From contig NC_079246.1 in NCBI RefSeq assembly GCF_028009165.1, positions 1,550,001 through 1,614,000 on the forward strand: a stretch of DNA of 64,000 nt. The letters are read 5' to 3'. The DNA is from Akanthomyces muscarius (Eukaryota > Ascomycota > Sordariomycetes > Hypocreales > Cordycipitaceae). The notes below the pieces were generated by a model that did not search any database, was not told the DNA's origin, and saw only the letters and a program-made list of their open reading frames with translations. Shown here one piece after another: positions 52,315-61,820 of this stretch (its first letter is position 1; each line of letters starts with the position of its first letter). Both the position numbers and the translations under genes were made by a program.

Positions 52315-53254
52315 CGTGAGATTGCAAATTGTGGTCGTAAAAAGGTCTATGTGATGCTGGGTGGCGACTGTCCGAAAGCTACGGGGTTCGGTACCCAGTT
52401 CGGCTGCTTGAACGGTTTTGACGACTCGATGTGACGGAGTTGCTCTCACAGCACAATGTCGCTTAATATGAAAGCTCGACACTTGCAAGAAACGGTAGCA
52501 ATTCGACAATATGAGGCAAATGCGATTTACCTCCTCTCTTCAGCTCAGCTTCGGAGAAAAATTGGCTTCAAGCTGAAATGGAGCGGGGCAGCGCCGTGTG
52601 GAGGGGCGCAACCCGGAGAGCCATCCCCGAAGCCTTGCCTCTTTCGTCAGATGCAGTACGGCCATTCACCAGGACGAGGTCGGTGTGCTGACTTGGCATT
52701 TGACCGTGTCTACAGGAGAAAGTTAGATTTGATACGCTGGCCCAACTTCACGGGGGGAAAGGCCTAGGAGTCTGTCTCTAAGACATGTTCCCTCCAGAGG
52801 CCAGGTTGAGAAAAACGGTACCATGTTCCTTTGTTAGGAGTGTTAAAGAATGTCACCCGCCGGGAGTAGCTGTAGGGCCCTGTATTTGTCATGTTCATTT
52901 TCTTCTGCGTCGTTTTATATACTGCTCACCCGTCGGCTGCTGCTGTTCGATTTGACTTTTAGCACATTTAACAGGGTATAATAATGCTATGACACACGTA
53001 AAGTGAAAGGGGATAACCTACCCTGGACCTGATACTGGCCTCACTACAATCGTCACGAGAGTACTGGAGCTACCCACATCGCGATCTATGCATTAATCAA
53101 AGCGCTGACAAATACCCCAATCAGCTACTAGACCCGATGATATAAAGACTCGCCCGTTGAGATCGTAGAGTGCATGGAGTTGTGTCTTCACCCGTCATTC
53201 GCGATTCGACTCTTCACACTTGTTTCATCAACATCTCCATTCAACACACCCGTC
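52315..53254. other. Divergent spacer, no supported gene
   Basis: 940 bp between the quinoprotein dehydrogenase and RidA-like gene starts. An in-frame ATG at 53174 precedes the chosen RidA start. Confidence 0.5.
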
Positions 53255-53734
53255 ATGTCTCATCTCAAGTACTATGCATACAAAGACCTCGGGGTTAAGC
53301 AACAGAAAGACTTCCACTACAGCCAGGCGGTGCGCGTTGGCGACCGCATCGAGTGCGCAGGTCAAGGTGAGCACGCCCTGTTGCCGCACACCAATATCAG
53401 AATGCTAAACATGTCGGCCATAGGGGGATGGGACCCCATAACTGGCGCATTCGAAAAGGAAATCAACGCCCAGATCGACCTGGCCTTTGCCAATGTAGAA
53501 ATGGCCCTCAAGGACGCCGGCGGCAAGGGCTGGTCACAAGTGTTTCGCGTCAACTCGTACCATCTCCCCCTCAATACGGAGGCCATGGACGCCATGGTGC
53601 GCAACTTTCGCAAGTATATGCCCGATCACCAGCCGCTATGGACCTGCGTAGGTGTTACACGCCTAGGTGAGGACGATATGCGGGTCGAGATTGAGGTCTC
53701 TGCGCATGACCCAGAGGGAGCCAAGACGGCGTGA
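53255..53734 (+). CDS. RidA/YjgF/Rid-family protein
   Basis: Two exons, 53255-53366 and 53424-53734, with a 57-nt intron; 140 aa. Splicing produces RIECAGQGGWDPITGAF, whereas reading through inserts 19 unrelated residues between Q and GW. Rid proteins are small trimeric enzymes that hydrolyse reactive enamines/imines from amino-acid metabolism; some fungal members are only distant homologues. Motifs: HYSQAVRVGDRIECAGQGG, AFANVEMALKDAGGKGWSQVFRVNSY and WTCVGVTRLGEDDMRVEIEVSAHD. The canonical Arg of active RidA corresponds to the R in MRVEIEV. The start MSHLKYY was preferred to an ATG 27 codons upstream, which would add an unrelated hydrophobic stretch. Confidence 0.82.
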   Translation: MSHLKYYAYKDLGVKQQKDFHYSQAVRVGDRIECAGQGEHALLPHTNIRMLNMSAIGGWDPITGAFEKEINAQIDLAFANVEMALKDAGGKGWSQVFRVNSYHLPLNTEAMDAMVRNFRKYMPDHQPLWTCVGVTRLGEDDMRVEIEVSAHDPEGAKTA

Positions 53735-55907
53735 GAAGCTCGGCGAGAATGCGCACTTACATTGCATTGTACAATAAACACGGTCACAAAAGGCTGCTAA
53801 GAGCGAGAAAATGGCTCTTGGAGTATATTTCCCTCAGTCCGAAGTAAGCGGCTGGAGTGTGAGGACTTTTCCAACCTACGCTCTCTGGGAACCTATTAGT
53901 GTTGATCTAGCTAGGCACCTGCAATCTAATCACAGCGCCCCAGGGCGCGTATATAATTTAGTGAGTAAGTCGTCCATTTCTTCTCGCTTTGCTGGGGTTA
54001 TGTTCTACATTTCTGGTGAATCGTATTACACTCACGCTCACATTCATGTATCTCGCCATATGCTTACATCCCGTATCCTACAAGTCAGCCAGCGCCTGGT
54101 TTGCCTGATTATGTCCGAGTTCCGAGTCATCTTAAATAACCTGCGGCGCATAATCCTCGACATAGTTGTATGAAAATCTGCTTCTGGCTTCGGTGTCCAA
54201 AGGCTCTGCTTGACGACCCGGACCTGGGTGCTCCGCAGCATGTCCTGCACGAGCGCTGCGTTTAGGAGCAGCGTCGGAGGGGCCCGATGGGAGTGTTTTA
54301 CTCTGGCAAAGCATCTCTTCTGGGCGATATCAAGTCTTCTTGTACTCACCTATCTTCTGTTATCTCTTTCCTACCCTATCCACGATATCGGTTTTGCGCA
54401 ACCATTCTGTGGCAACCTACATTGTGGCTAACTAGGGGCTTTCTGCGCCGGTGGTGGCTTTTGGCGTACCTTCTGGAGCAGCCTGAAAGGCCCCATAGTT
54501 CCATGAGCTGTCGCGTAGAGCAGGGCATATCTGCATTGCATCTCGTTGGAAAAAAAAGTTATTCCTGTGTTGAAAAAGTGAGAGAATGAACGATCTCTCC
54601 TCCTACAGCGCTGAACGTCTACGATGATCACGAAGAATGAAGAGATGATTGACGATTAGCTGAGGTGAGCAAGAGACGATCGCATGCCCTCGAGGGCAAA
54701 TCTAGCCAGTAACTAAATCCAATCCGACCAAGAGGCCCGCGACAGATATTCTTTCCTCGCAACCTCTGATAATAGTACTGACTAAACACAAGCTGTCTTG
54801 ACGGAAATCTCAATTTTCTGACTGAAAAGCTTCAAGTGAGCCATAATTATAGTCAATGATAGATCCAGACCCGAAATGGTCCGTGACCGAACGGTTGCAC
54901 AGCCTTGCTTATCATTGTAAGCAACGGGTGGTTCTGCAGCTCCCATTAGTTATGCTTCTATTTTGCGTACTCACTAGTTACTTTGCCTAATGGGGCAGGC
55001 GAGTACAGGGGCTATAAGACCGAAGCCTCTTTCCATGCTGATGCTGGCCAGTTCCTCTCTTGGAAACCGCCGGCAATCGCCAACTAACATTGTACAAGCT
55101 GCGGTCGCTAATGCTTACTAGTCACCGAGCGGCCTCTCGCTTCTTTTGCTGCCTTGCTAAAAAGCGTGGCTGCCGAAGCTTCAGCGCCGAAAAATTGTCA
55201 ATGTTGGCCTCGAACGTGAATCCACACTTTAAGCAAAGATGAATTAGAGTTAATTTTCGCACCGGCAAAGGCCTAACGAGACGCGTGTCATATGCCGACT
55301 TGAGGTTATGGCCGCCCACAGTTCCCGTTTCTTCCTCGTGGTTCCTATCGAAATCCTTCCCATCGTGAGATATGAATCTCACAGAAGTGCACTGTCACGT
55401 TGCCTCCGAACAAGTCCCCTGCCAAGCCCAAACCTGGGAGGCCTTGAAAATCATACGCGGCCCTAAAAAATCCTTCTCCTCTCCCACCCAAACTAATTAG
55501 TTCTCACCATCAGCACCAGCGTGTAGCACCTTGGCAGGGGTCCATAATTGCCACCCCAAAAGGCCGTTTCCCGCAGCCCTACGATCATGCCCATTGTTAC
55601 CCCTGTACTTTATCGGCTCAAAGATTCTTCAAAAGGCAAGCACCGATGCAGAGTGTCCCAGGGTACGAGAGAAGTCCGGCGAGACCGCCTGTTCATTGGC
55701 TAGCAGCACGAACAACCTTCCTCAGCTGAACGAGCCTGTAGGCTAAATAGGCGGAGATGGATCGTGCTGGCGAAGCCGGTGCCAGCCGTTGTAAAAAAGA
55801 CGGAGAGCAATTTCTTGTTGTCTGCTGAAACGATTATATCCTTTCCTTCGAATTTCTTCATCTGACTTCTTTAGTTTGAGCATCCAGCGCCATCATTTTC
55901 GAGAGCC
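53735..55907. other. Long spacer with one doubtful coding trace
   Basis: 2.2 kb without an accepted gene. On the minus strand, 54536-54432 (MQICPALRDSSWNYG...) and 54314-54132 (ending RFSYNYVEDYAPQVI) look mildly coding, and could be exons of a small unknown gene, but no convincing splice pair joins them. Confidence 0.4.
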
Positions 55908-57044
55908 ATGTTTCACACATTTCACAAAGCGAGCAAGAGGCCGACAAAGGTGCTCCGCCGACGTGCAGTACCGAGTTGCCAAGCCTGTCAACAGAAGAGA
56001 GTATGCAGTTCATTCCATTTCCTCGCCAAACAAGGACAACAGAACTGTGACTTTCAGCTGTATGCTAACGAAGACTCAAAGATTGGCTGCTCTCGCCAGC
56101 GCCCGCAATGCAAAGAATGTGCGCATTCTAAAACAACCTGCTTCTACACGACTTCCTCCTCACGACACGCTTTCAAACTACAGACTCCCAACAATTTGAA
56201 AACACACACAGAGTTGCTAGCCTATAGTCTTGGCGCTGGCAATTTCTCACCAGGCTCGAATACCGATAGCATCGACTCGGGCATTTCGATGGCAAGCCGT
56301 TCCACTCTAAAGTCCGGAAGCGAGTTATTCGAGGCCTCTCCTACGACAGATTTTGTGGACGACAACTTTTTCTTTGTGGGTGACATGAGAATGCAGGAAG
56401 ACAATAATATGTGGCTCAACCTGAGCGCCTTTGGTGAAGCCTCGCCCCAATCGTCCGAGGTGCTGCCATCTTCACCAGAATGTCAAGCTGTTCAAAGCTG
56501 CTCGGCCAGTCTGAGCACGGAAACAAGTCCGTTGCAGATATACCCTGCATATGTGACTGTTCAAGATTGCTACCATGGCGAAAAGATTGATCAATTGCTT
56601 TGCGAAGTTATGGGACATCAATGGCCTGTAGTAACATCATATGGACCAGCATCTGTGACCGATGCCTTGTCAGTTTTACGAGACGCCCTCAACCAGCTCG
56701 ACATTTTGAGCAACTGCGCAATCTGCATGTCATCATGCAAGTCCATGTCGCTGATTCGTGTGATTACGAAAGCCGTATCCGGTCATATCACATCTCTTTG
56801 TGACAGCTCCAACACATTTGACGAGGTGGCGATGCATCTGGGCACGTACTCTGCAGACTCGGCCGAGGAGTGCCATTTTGTGTACACACAAATTATGCGA
56901 CGGCATGTGAAGAGATTTGCCGACGTTGCTGACTCGTTTGCAAGAGACGCGCAACGTGCAGGCTGGCTGGTACACGTCTTGTCACTACAAGGCGTAGCGG
57001 CAGAGGCGCGCACCCTCGCACATTCAGAGTTTGGTAGTATGTAG
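55908..57044 (+). CDS. Zn2Cys6 transcription factor
   Basis: Two exons, 55908-56000 and 56082-57044, with an 81-nt intron; 351 aa. The spliced zinc cluster is C24-x2-C27-x6-C34-x6-C41-x2-C44-x6-C51, a perfect Gal4-type pattern in a basic context (RPTKVLRRRAVPSC). The intron sits between C27 and C34, has GTATGC and a gctaac branch site, and is in frame without stops. A Ser-rich middle with NTDSIDSGISMASRS and a Cys-containing helical C-terminal part (about 240-345) follow; this layout recalls AflR-type cluster regulators, though without clear identity. No metabolic cluster lies beside it; nearest genes are RidA and the LysM-WSC protein. Nuclear DNA-binding role is expected; targets unknown. 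Confidence 0.85.
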   Translation: MFHTFHKASKRPTKVLRRRAVPSCQACQQKRVCSSFHFLAKQGQQNCDFQLYANEDSKIGCSRQRPQCKECAHSKTTCFYTTSSSRHAFKLQTPNNLKTHTELLAYSLGAGNFSPGSNTDSIDSGISMASRSTLKSGSELFEASPTTDFVDDNFFFVGDMRMQEDNNMWLNLSAFGEASPQSSEVLPSSPECQAVQSCSASLSTETSPLQIYPAYVTVQDCYHGEKIDQLLCEVMGHQWPVVTSYGPASVTDALSVLRDALNQLDILSNCAICMSSCKSMSLIRVITKAVSGHITSLCDSSNTFDEVAMHLGTYSADSAEECHFVYTQIMRRHVKRFADVADSFARDAQRAGWLVHVLSLQGVAAEARTLAHSEFGSM

Positions 57045-57383
57045 TTAGTCTGAAGTCCACTCGCCTCAGAGATGCCTTCATCTTATATGTTCTAGATAAA
57101 GGAAGCCTCGATAAAGGCGTAAGAACTTTTTATATTAAACAATGTTGGTCATCCTTGCTGCGTCGGCGGTCTATATTGGTACTAACTAAGGGCATGTTGA
57201 AGAACAACAATACCTCAAATTCGAGCTTGCCAGTAATGAAAAGAATAGTGTTGGCTCCGGAGGTAATAATTATCAGAAATGTGGAAGATCGAGAGCTCAG
57301 TATCGAAGTATTGAAAGAAAGTTACAGAAATAACGTGTTTAATTAAATACATAAATAATGAGCAAAAAGCTCACGATGGAGAT
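57045..57383. other. Convergent 3' spacer, AT-rich
   Basis: 3' flanks of the transcription factor and the LysM-WSC gene. AT-rich with a weak 63-codon frame (57155-57346) judged to be chance. Confidence 0.5.
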
Positions 57384-58136
57384 TCATAAACGCGGGGACG
57401 AGGTGCTTCCCGTGCTCTTCTTTGAAGAGGCTGGAGTAGCGACAGTGGTAGTGGTAGTAGAAGAGATGGTGCCAGTAGTAGTAATGGGGCGAGAAGGGTC
57501 AGCATACTGAGCCTCATACACAAAGACACGTTCTTTGCCACCACAAATAACCTTGCCGTCACCGGCGCAAGGCATGTTACACTCGTTCTGATCGCTGGCC
57601 CACTCGCCCGCGATGGACGAGCTGCACCAGCACTGGTTGCCGTTCTCGACACCCGCAAACTTGTAGCCCTTGCGATAGCAGCCATCCTCGCACGTCTTCA
57701 AGGTGAGCTTCGCATCGCCGCCCTCGGGGCTGACGAGCTTGTCCATAACGCGAGCATCCTTGTTGCTGTCGGCGTAGCAGCCTCGCTCCCGCCAGGCCGT
57801 GGGGGTCGGGCCCAGGGTCGAGGTGCTCGTCGGCGCGGGAGTAGTGGTCGTGGTCGTTGTCGTGTGGTTCTTCTGGTACTCTTCCCACTTCTCCTTCGTC
57901 AGGACGCAGTAGGAGATGGGCAGCCAAGGCTTGCAGTCGGTGCCGATGGACGGGTTCCACGTGTGAAAGTCCTCGGGCGTGATGCGGTAGTAGGAGCGGA
58001 CGTCCTCGCAGGTCTTTTCATTGTAGTTGTCGTACCAGTCAATGCATGACTTGATGGTTTTGGGATCGTGCTCTCGGCCAGGGAAGCCGGCCGCGAGCGC
58101 CGTCGCGGCGAGCGAGGCAACAATGAGATGCTTCAT
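57384..58136 (-). CDS. Secreted LysM + WSC domain protein
   Basis: Single exon, 250 aa. Signal peptide 1-16 (MKHLIVASLAATALAA). One LysM lies at about 30-78 (CIDWYDNYNEKTCEDV, ITPEDFHTWNPSIGTDC and LPISYCV), with Cys spacing typical of fungal LysM proteins that bind chitin. A Thr-rich, probably O-glycosylated linker (91-113) follows, then a WSC domain at 116-208 (GCYADSNKDARVMDKL, TLKTCEDGCYRKGYKFAGVENGNQCWC and CNMPCAGDGKVICGG), a carbohydrate-binding module. The end is Thr/Ser-rich with no membrane span or GPI signal, so it is likely wall-bound or released. Possible roles are shielding hyphal chitin or binding partner glycans. Divergent neighbour: the unknown secreted protein at 58652. Confidence 0.88.
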   Translation of the reverse strand: MKHLIVASLAATALAAGFPGREHDPKTIKSCIDWYDNYNEKTCEDVRSYYRITPEDFHTWNPSIGTDCKPWLPISYCVLTKEKWEEYQKNHTTTTTTTTPAPTSTSTLGPTPTAWRERGCYADSNKDARVMDKLVSPEGGDAKLTLKTCEDGCYRKGYKFAGVENGNQCWCSSSIAGEWASDQNECNMPCAGDGKVICGGKERVFVYEAQYADPSRPITTTGTISSTTTTTVATPASSKKSTGSTSSPRL

Positions 58137-58651
58137 CTTGTGGTGTAGAAAGTGTTAAGTTGCAAGAATAGCAGTCAAATGTCACGAGGATGAGATTTCC
58201 TAAACTACATCGAAAGTATCGAGTTTGTATGATATTTTTCTCTATCTACTCCCCGGGCATTACTACGTAATTAGTGTAGGTTCGAAGGAGCACCGATCGC
58301 CAGATTCTGACATTGCCCAATGTGGCAGATACCGAATTAGGCAGCGCCGAGACCTTCGATCGGGCCGTTCTGATACAAAGAACATTCGGCACAAACTAAG
58401 AAAATTATTCGTTCTCTGATATTGTTATGGCCTAGTACAGTAATTGCCAGATTGAGGTAGCGGCCGGGGGTCAGACGGCAGCGACGACACTTAGAAAGAT
58501 GGAAAGCAAGAATGAAATACTCAATTTGTCGAACGTATGCCCCAGCAGCATACCGGCCAGTAAATGCCCACACCTTATAGAAGGGAATTAGGCACCTTTT
58601 CTTTTCCTTTTCAAGTTTTTTCAGGAGATTTGCGCCGTCACTTTTGCCGAA
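58137..58651. promoter_or_regulatory. Shared divergent promoter of two secreted-protein genes
   Basis: 515 bp between the LysM-WSC ATG and that of the unknown secreted protein. It may coordinate the two genes. No TATA box stands out. Confidence 0.4.
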
Positions 58652-59521
58652 ATGCGTCAATTTATCGTTTATTCCGTGGTCGCACTCAACCTACTGAGCC
58701 CGACCGTGCTCGCGGGCGGCGTTCAAGGATGCATGGAGCGCGTGTTGGGCTATCGCGCGCTCGAAGCGGACTCGCTTAAGCCAAAGGCCGACCGAAAAAT
58801 TGGATGGAGATGTACTGACTGGGAGGTCACGGACGCAGAGAAGCGGGAAGGGAAGTGCAAAGGATCTTGGGAGCAGTTCAGCGATGTGTACTCGGATACT
58901 AGCTTCAACAACTTCATGAAGTTCATTGGCGATCAACACGTGGATGCCTCCGACTGGTTGAAGAAGAAGGCGGACGGCTCCATCGACATTGACAAAACAG
59001 CCTCCAACTGCTACAACAAGCACACCGCCGCCAATGCCAAAGTCCGCAACTTCGAGGCGCACGAGGTCTTCAAGACGGATAATGATCGATTCGAAAGCTA
59101 TGTCGAGAAGCTATCCGATACGGTTAGCAAGGCGCCGGACGAGGTTCCTGACGCGGATAAGGACAAAGCGAAAGACATCAGAGCCAACTACTACGAGCTC
59201 TCGCAGCGCGTGCAGGATGTGCGCGTTGGGGACCATGGCAAGCATCTCATCAAGGATGCCACCAAAAAGCTCAAAGGGCAACTAGACATCGAGACGAGAA
59301 CTCTAGGAAAAGATCCGCTTAACACCAATGTCGATCTTAAAACAGTTGATTGGGCAAAAACGGCCCAAAAGGGTATCGCAAGCGGCAAGAGCAAGCAAGA
59401 GGTTCGCAATCTCATCGACGGCTTCAACAAGGAGTACTATAAGAAGAGAAACCCAGCGGAGCACCGTTCTGTGGTACGCTCGTACATCAAAGCTGGCGGG
59501 AAAGCAAAGAAGTGTATTTAA
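58652..59521 (+). CDS. Unrecognised secreted protein
   Basis: Single exon, 289 aa. Signal peptide about 1-21 (MRQFIVYSVVALNLLSPTVLA). The mature part starts GGVQGCMERVLGYRALEAD, then IGWRCTDW and GKCKGSWEQFSDVY, giving several Cys in the first 120 residues and one near the C-terminus (KKCI). The rest is Lys/Asp-rich, helical-looking and very hydrophilic, with no Thr-rich linker, repeat or membrane span. No family is recognised. It lies between the LysM-WSC protein and the multi-LysM chitinase, in a block of secreted, chitin-related genes, so a role at the cell surface or toward another organism is inferred only from position. Confidence 0.75.
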   Translation: MRQFIVYSVVALNLLSPTVLAGGVQGCMERVLGYRALEADSLKPKADRKIGWRCTDWEVTDAEKREGKCKGSWEQFSDVYSDTSFNNFMKFIGDQHVDASDWLKKKADGSIDIDKTASNCYNKHTAANAKVRNFEAHEVFKTDNDRFESYVEKLSDTVSKAPDEVPDADKDKAKDIRANYYELSQRVQDVRVGDHGKHLIKDATKKLKGQLDIETRTLGKDPLNTNVDLKTVDWAKTAQKGIASGKSKQEVRNLIDGFNKEYYKKRNPAEHRSVVRSYIKAGGKAKKCI

Positions 59522-60008
59522 CAAAGAAACTCTTAATACTGAGCAGGTGTAGATGGCTAAAGGCAATAGCTACGGACAACTCGAATGTACTTCAACTTTT
59601 TTTATTTCCTGTTTCCTTTTCTTCCCTTCTCATTTCTTCTATTTCATTTTGTTCTCTCTTTTCTCCTCGTATTTGCTATTACTAGGAACTAACGTTAGTA
59701 GCCGTATTATGCCTAGTAAATAAGTGAGCAACCTCCGGCTTTGTATATTTTTCGCACTGCCTCCGAACACAGGAATCAGTACATTGAGTGCGGTGCTGAG
59801 TATTGTTGTTATCCATTATTAGGCCTTAAATTTTTTGAACAACTTCCCTTCTTTGGCCTTCTGTTCGTCAAATACATCAGCCTCAAGGCTTAAGTGCTTG
59901 TCGAAAAAAGAAAATGAGACGACTAAGAGCCGGACAGGGTACAAGTCATAACCGTCTTGCCAAGGTCATGAGTCCATTTGCCACTCCTGATCGTTTATCC
60001 ATTTTATG
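59522..60008. other. Convergent 3' spacer
   Basis: T-rich 3' flank (59590-59680); no gene. Confidence 0.6.
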
Positions 60009-60749
60009 CTAGCTATTTTCATCGTCTGCAGACGCACTTGATCCAAATCTGTTACTTGACATTGACCATTTATTCACGGCTTCATTAGACATCTGAAGCA
60101 GTTCCTCATGCGTCATCTGCTCATCGTTTTCCTCGTCGATGAGATGAATCTTGTCAGGAGGACAAGAGAACCATTTGCGGTAGTCGTATGATCGCCAGTC
60201 CCAAATACGCGCCTCGTCGCCCATTACGACAAAACACTCTTGGAGCTGATTGAAAGTAGACTTGAGCGTGGCCGATTGATTGTAGAACCAGTACTCGTTG
60301 CTTGGGTCGGCACGTATCCGTAATCGTCGCACAAGACTCCCACAATTTCGATACAACGAGTACGGTTCTTCCTCGTCTTCGAGATAGATAATGTCCATCT
60401 CGTAGTTGACCCAGGCGTAGGAAGTGCTACTTCCAGGAGTCAGGATCATCTGCTCATACAAGCCGAGCTGAAGCACCTCTCTACACACATCCAGTACGGG
60501 TGGCCGCAGTGGTGCCTTCGCGTAAAGTTCCAGTGGCAGCTCTGTCTTGGCCGTAGGATCGGTGCGTGCGCGACGACACCCCTCGGCCAAATCGTCCTCC
60601 CGCGCCTCGCTCATTGTTGTAACCTCGGCGCGCTGCTCGCCACTCCAGCACGTTATGGGCACTATACGTGGCTCGACAGCGTGACGCCAAATGCTGGCGC
60701 GAATCTCGGGCGGCAGCTCCGTGAACAGATGAAAAGTGCCGTTATTCAT
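60009..60749 (-). CDS. 2EXR-domain protein
   Basis: Single exon, 246 aa. The 2EXR signature is at the N-terminus, FHLFTELPPEIRASIWRHAVEPRIV, followed by PPVLDVCREVLQLGLYEQ, YAWVNYEMDIIYLEDEEE and VRRLRIRADP, the usual order in this fungal family. The acidic C-terminus has DEENDEQMTHEELLQM. No catalytic motif. Role unknown; the family may work like F-box-type adaptors, but this is unproven. Confidence 0.75.
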   Translation of the reverse strand: MNNGTFHLFTELPPEIRASIWRHAVEPRIVPITCWSGEQRAEVTTMSEAREDDLAEGCRRARTDPTAKTELPLELYAKAPLRPPVLDVCREVLQLGLYEQMILTPGSSTSYAWVNYEMDIIYLEDEEEPYSLYRNCGSLVRRLRIRADPSNEYWFYNQSATLKSTFNQLQECFVVMGDEARIWDWRSYDYRKWFSCPPDKIHLIDEENDEQMTHEELLQMSNEAVNKWSMSSNRFGSSASADDENS

Positions 60750-61820
60750 TGTAGGATAAAATGAGCCAAAAAAAAATTAAATTCGACGGACGAGTAGATC
60801 CAGATGCAGGTGTGTCTATCTTGATTGCTCGATCGTGTTCTCCTCTGTTTGTGTGCTGTGTGTCGTGGACAATCAGCGAGCTAACACACTCATCAGCACT
60901 GTCGCTAGGGCGGGTTCGCTGGCGGGTTCTTTGGTTGTGAGACCCAACGCCACTAACGTTTACGCGTGTTGCTTTATGTTTTCAGGCGAGGTATGTGTGT
61001 GTGATTGCTGAAAGATTCAGCGATGCCTCAGATTTTCTAAGTACATAACTCACAATCGCGACAATAACAATAATAATGGAAAACCCTTTATGATCTTCCT
61101 TTGCCGTTTAATTGCAAGGCACTTAATGAATAACGATGGCGATGAGGCACGGTCGTAGATGATGCAAATCATATTTGATGTAAAGATAATCCACTCACAG
61201 CCACTCACTCGACCCTTTCTAAAGTTAAGATCTGAACTTTAGTTAGGAACCACGACTGCAAGGCAATCAGGTCCACCAAGAGGAAGTAGTAGGAAACACA
61301 AAATAGACAAGCAAATCAAGAGGAAGAAAGTACACAGCAGAACCGTTCACTAGTGTCCGCCTTACAGTAGCCGACAAGCAGTCGCTCGCCGCTACAACAG
61401 AGGTTTTTGTCACCCACATGCATCCTGGCCGCCGGTCTCAAGGACCACTCTTTGCTGCATTTACTGCTTACGAATAAGCTAGCTATGTCTTCGTTCGGTA
61501 ATTGACCTAAGCATAAAGTGTTTACTTGATTAGTACTATGGCGGGTGGTAAAAAGAGCCTGGTTGTAACCTTCGGCCGCTATCTCAATATGGCAATTGCC
61601 ATATTGGGTAGCGGCCGGCTGAGAACCGAATGTCGTGCACTGGAGTTGCGAGTTGTTTGTTAAAAAGTACTACTGTAATCCGGTGAGAAATTGAAGCCTC
61701 TTTCCCCTATGTCTTTTATTTTACAAACCTTAACATTTCTTTCTCTAAATCGTATCATCGCAGCAGGCATATCAACGCGTTGCTGGAGAGGGCTGAGCCT
61801 TCGTCGTTCGGACATACACC
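60750..61820. promoter_or_regulatory. Divergent spacer with chitinase promoter
   Basis: 1.07 kb between the 2EXR gene and the chitinase ATG. It holds the large imperfect palindrome at 61573-61617. Otherwise no gene or simple repeat. Confidence 0.45.
61573..61617. repeat. 45-nt near-perfect inverted repeat upstream of the chitinase
   Basis: Core 61585-61606 is a perfect 22-bp palindrome (arm CAATATGGCAA). Outer arms CGGCCGCTA (61573-61581) and TAGCGGCCG (61609-61617) also pair, leaving only tct opposite gg unpaired. It could be a hairpin, a dimeric factor site or a mobile-element end; it lies about 205-250 bp before the ATG. Confidence 0.85.
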
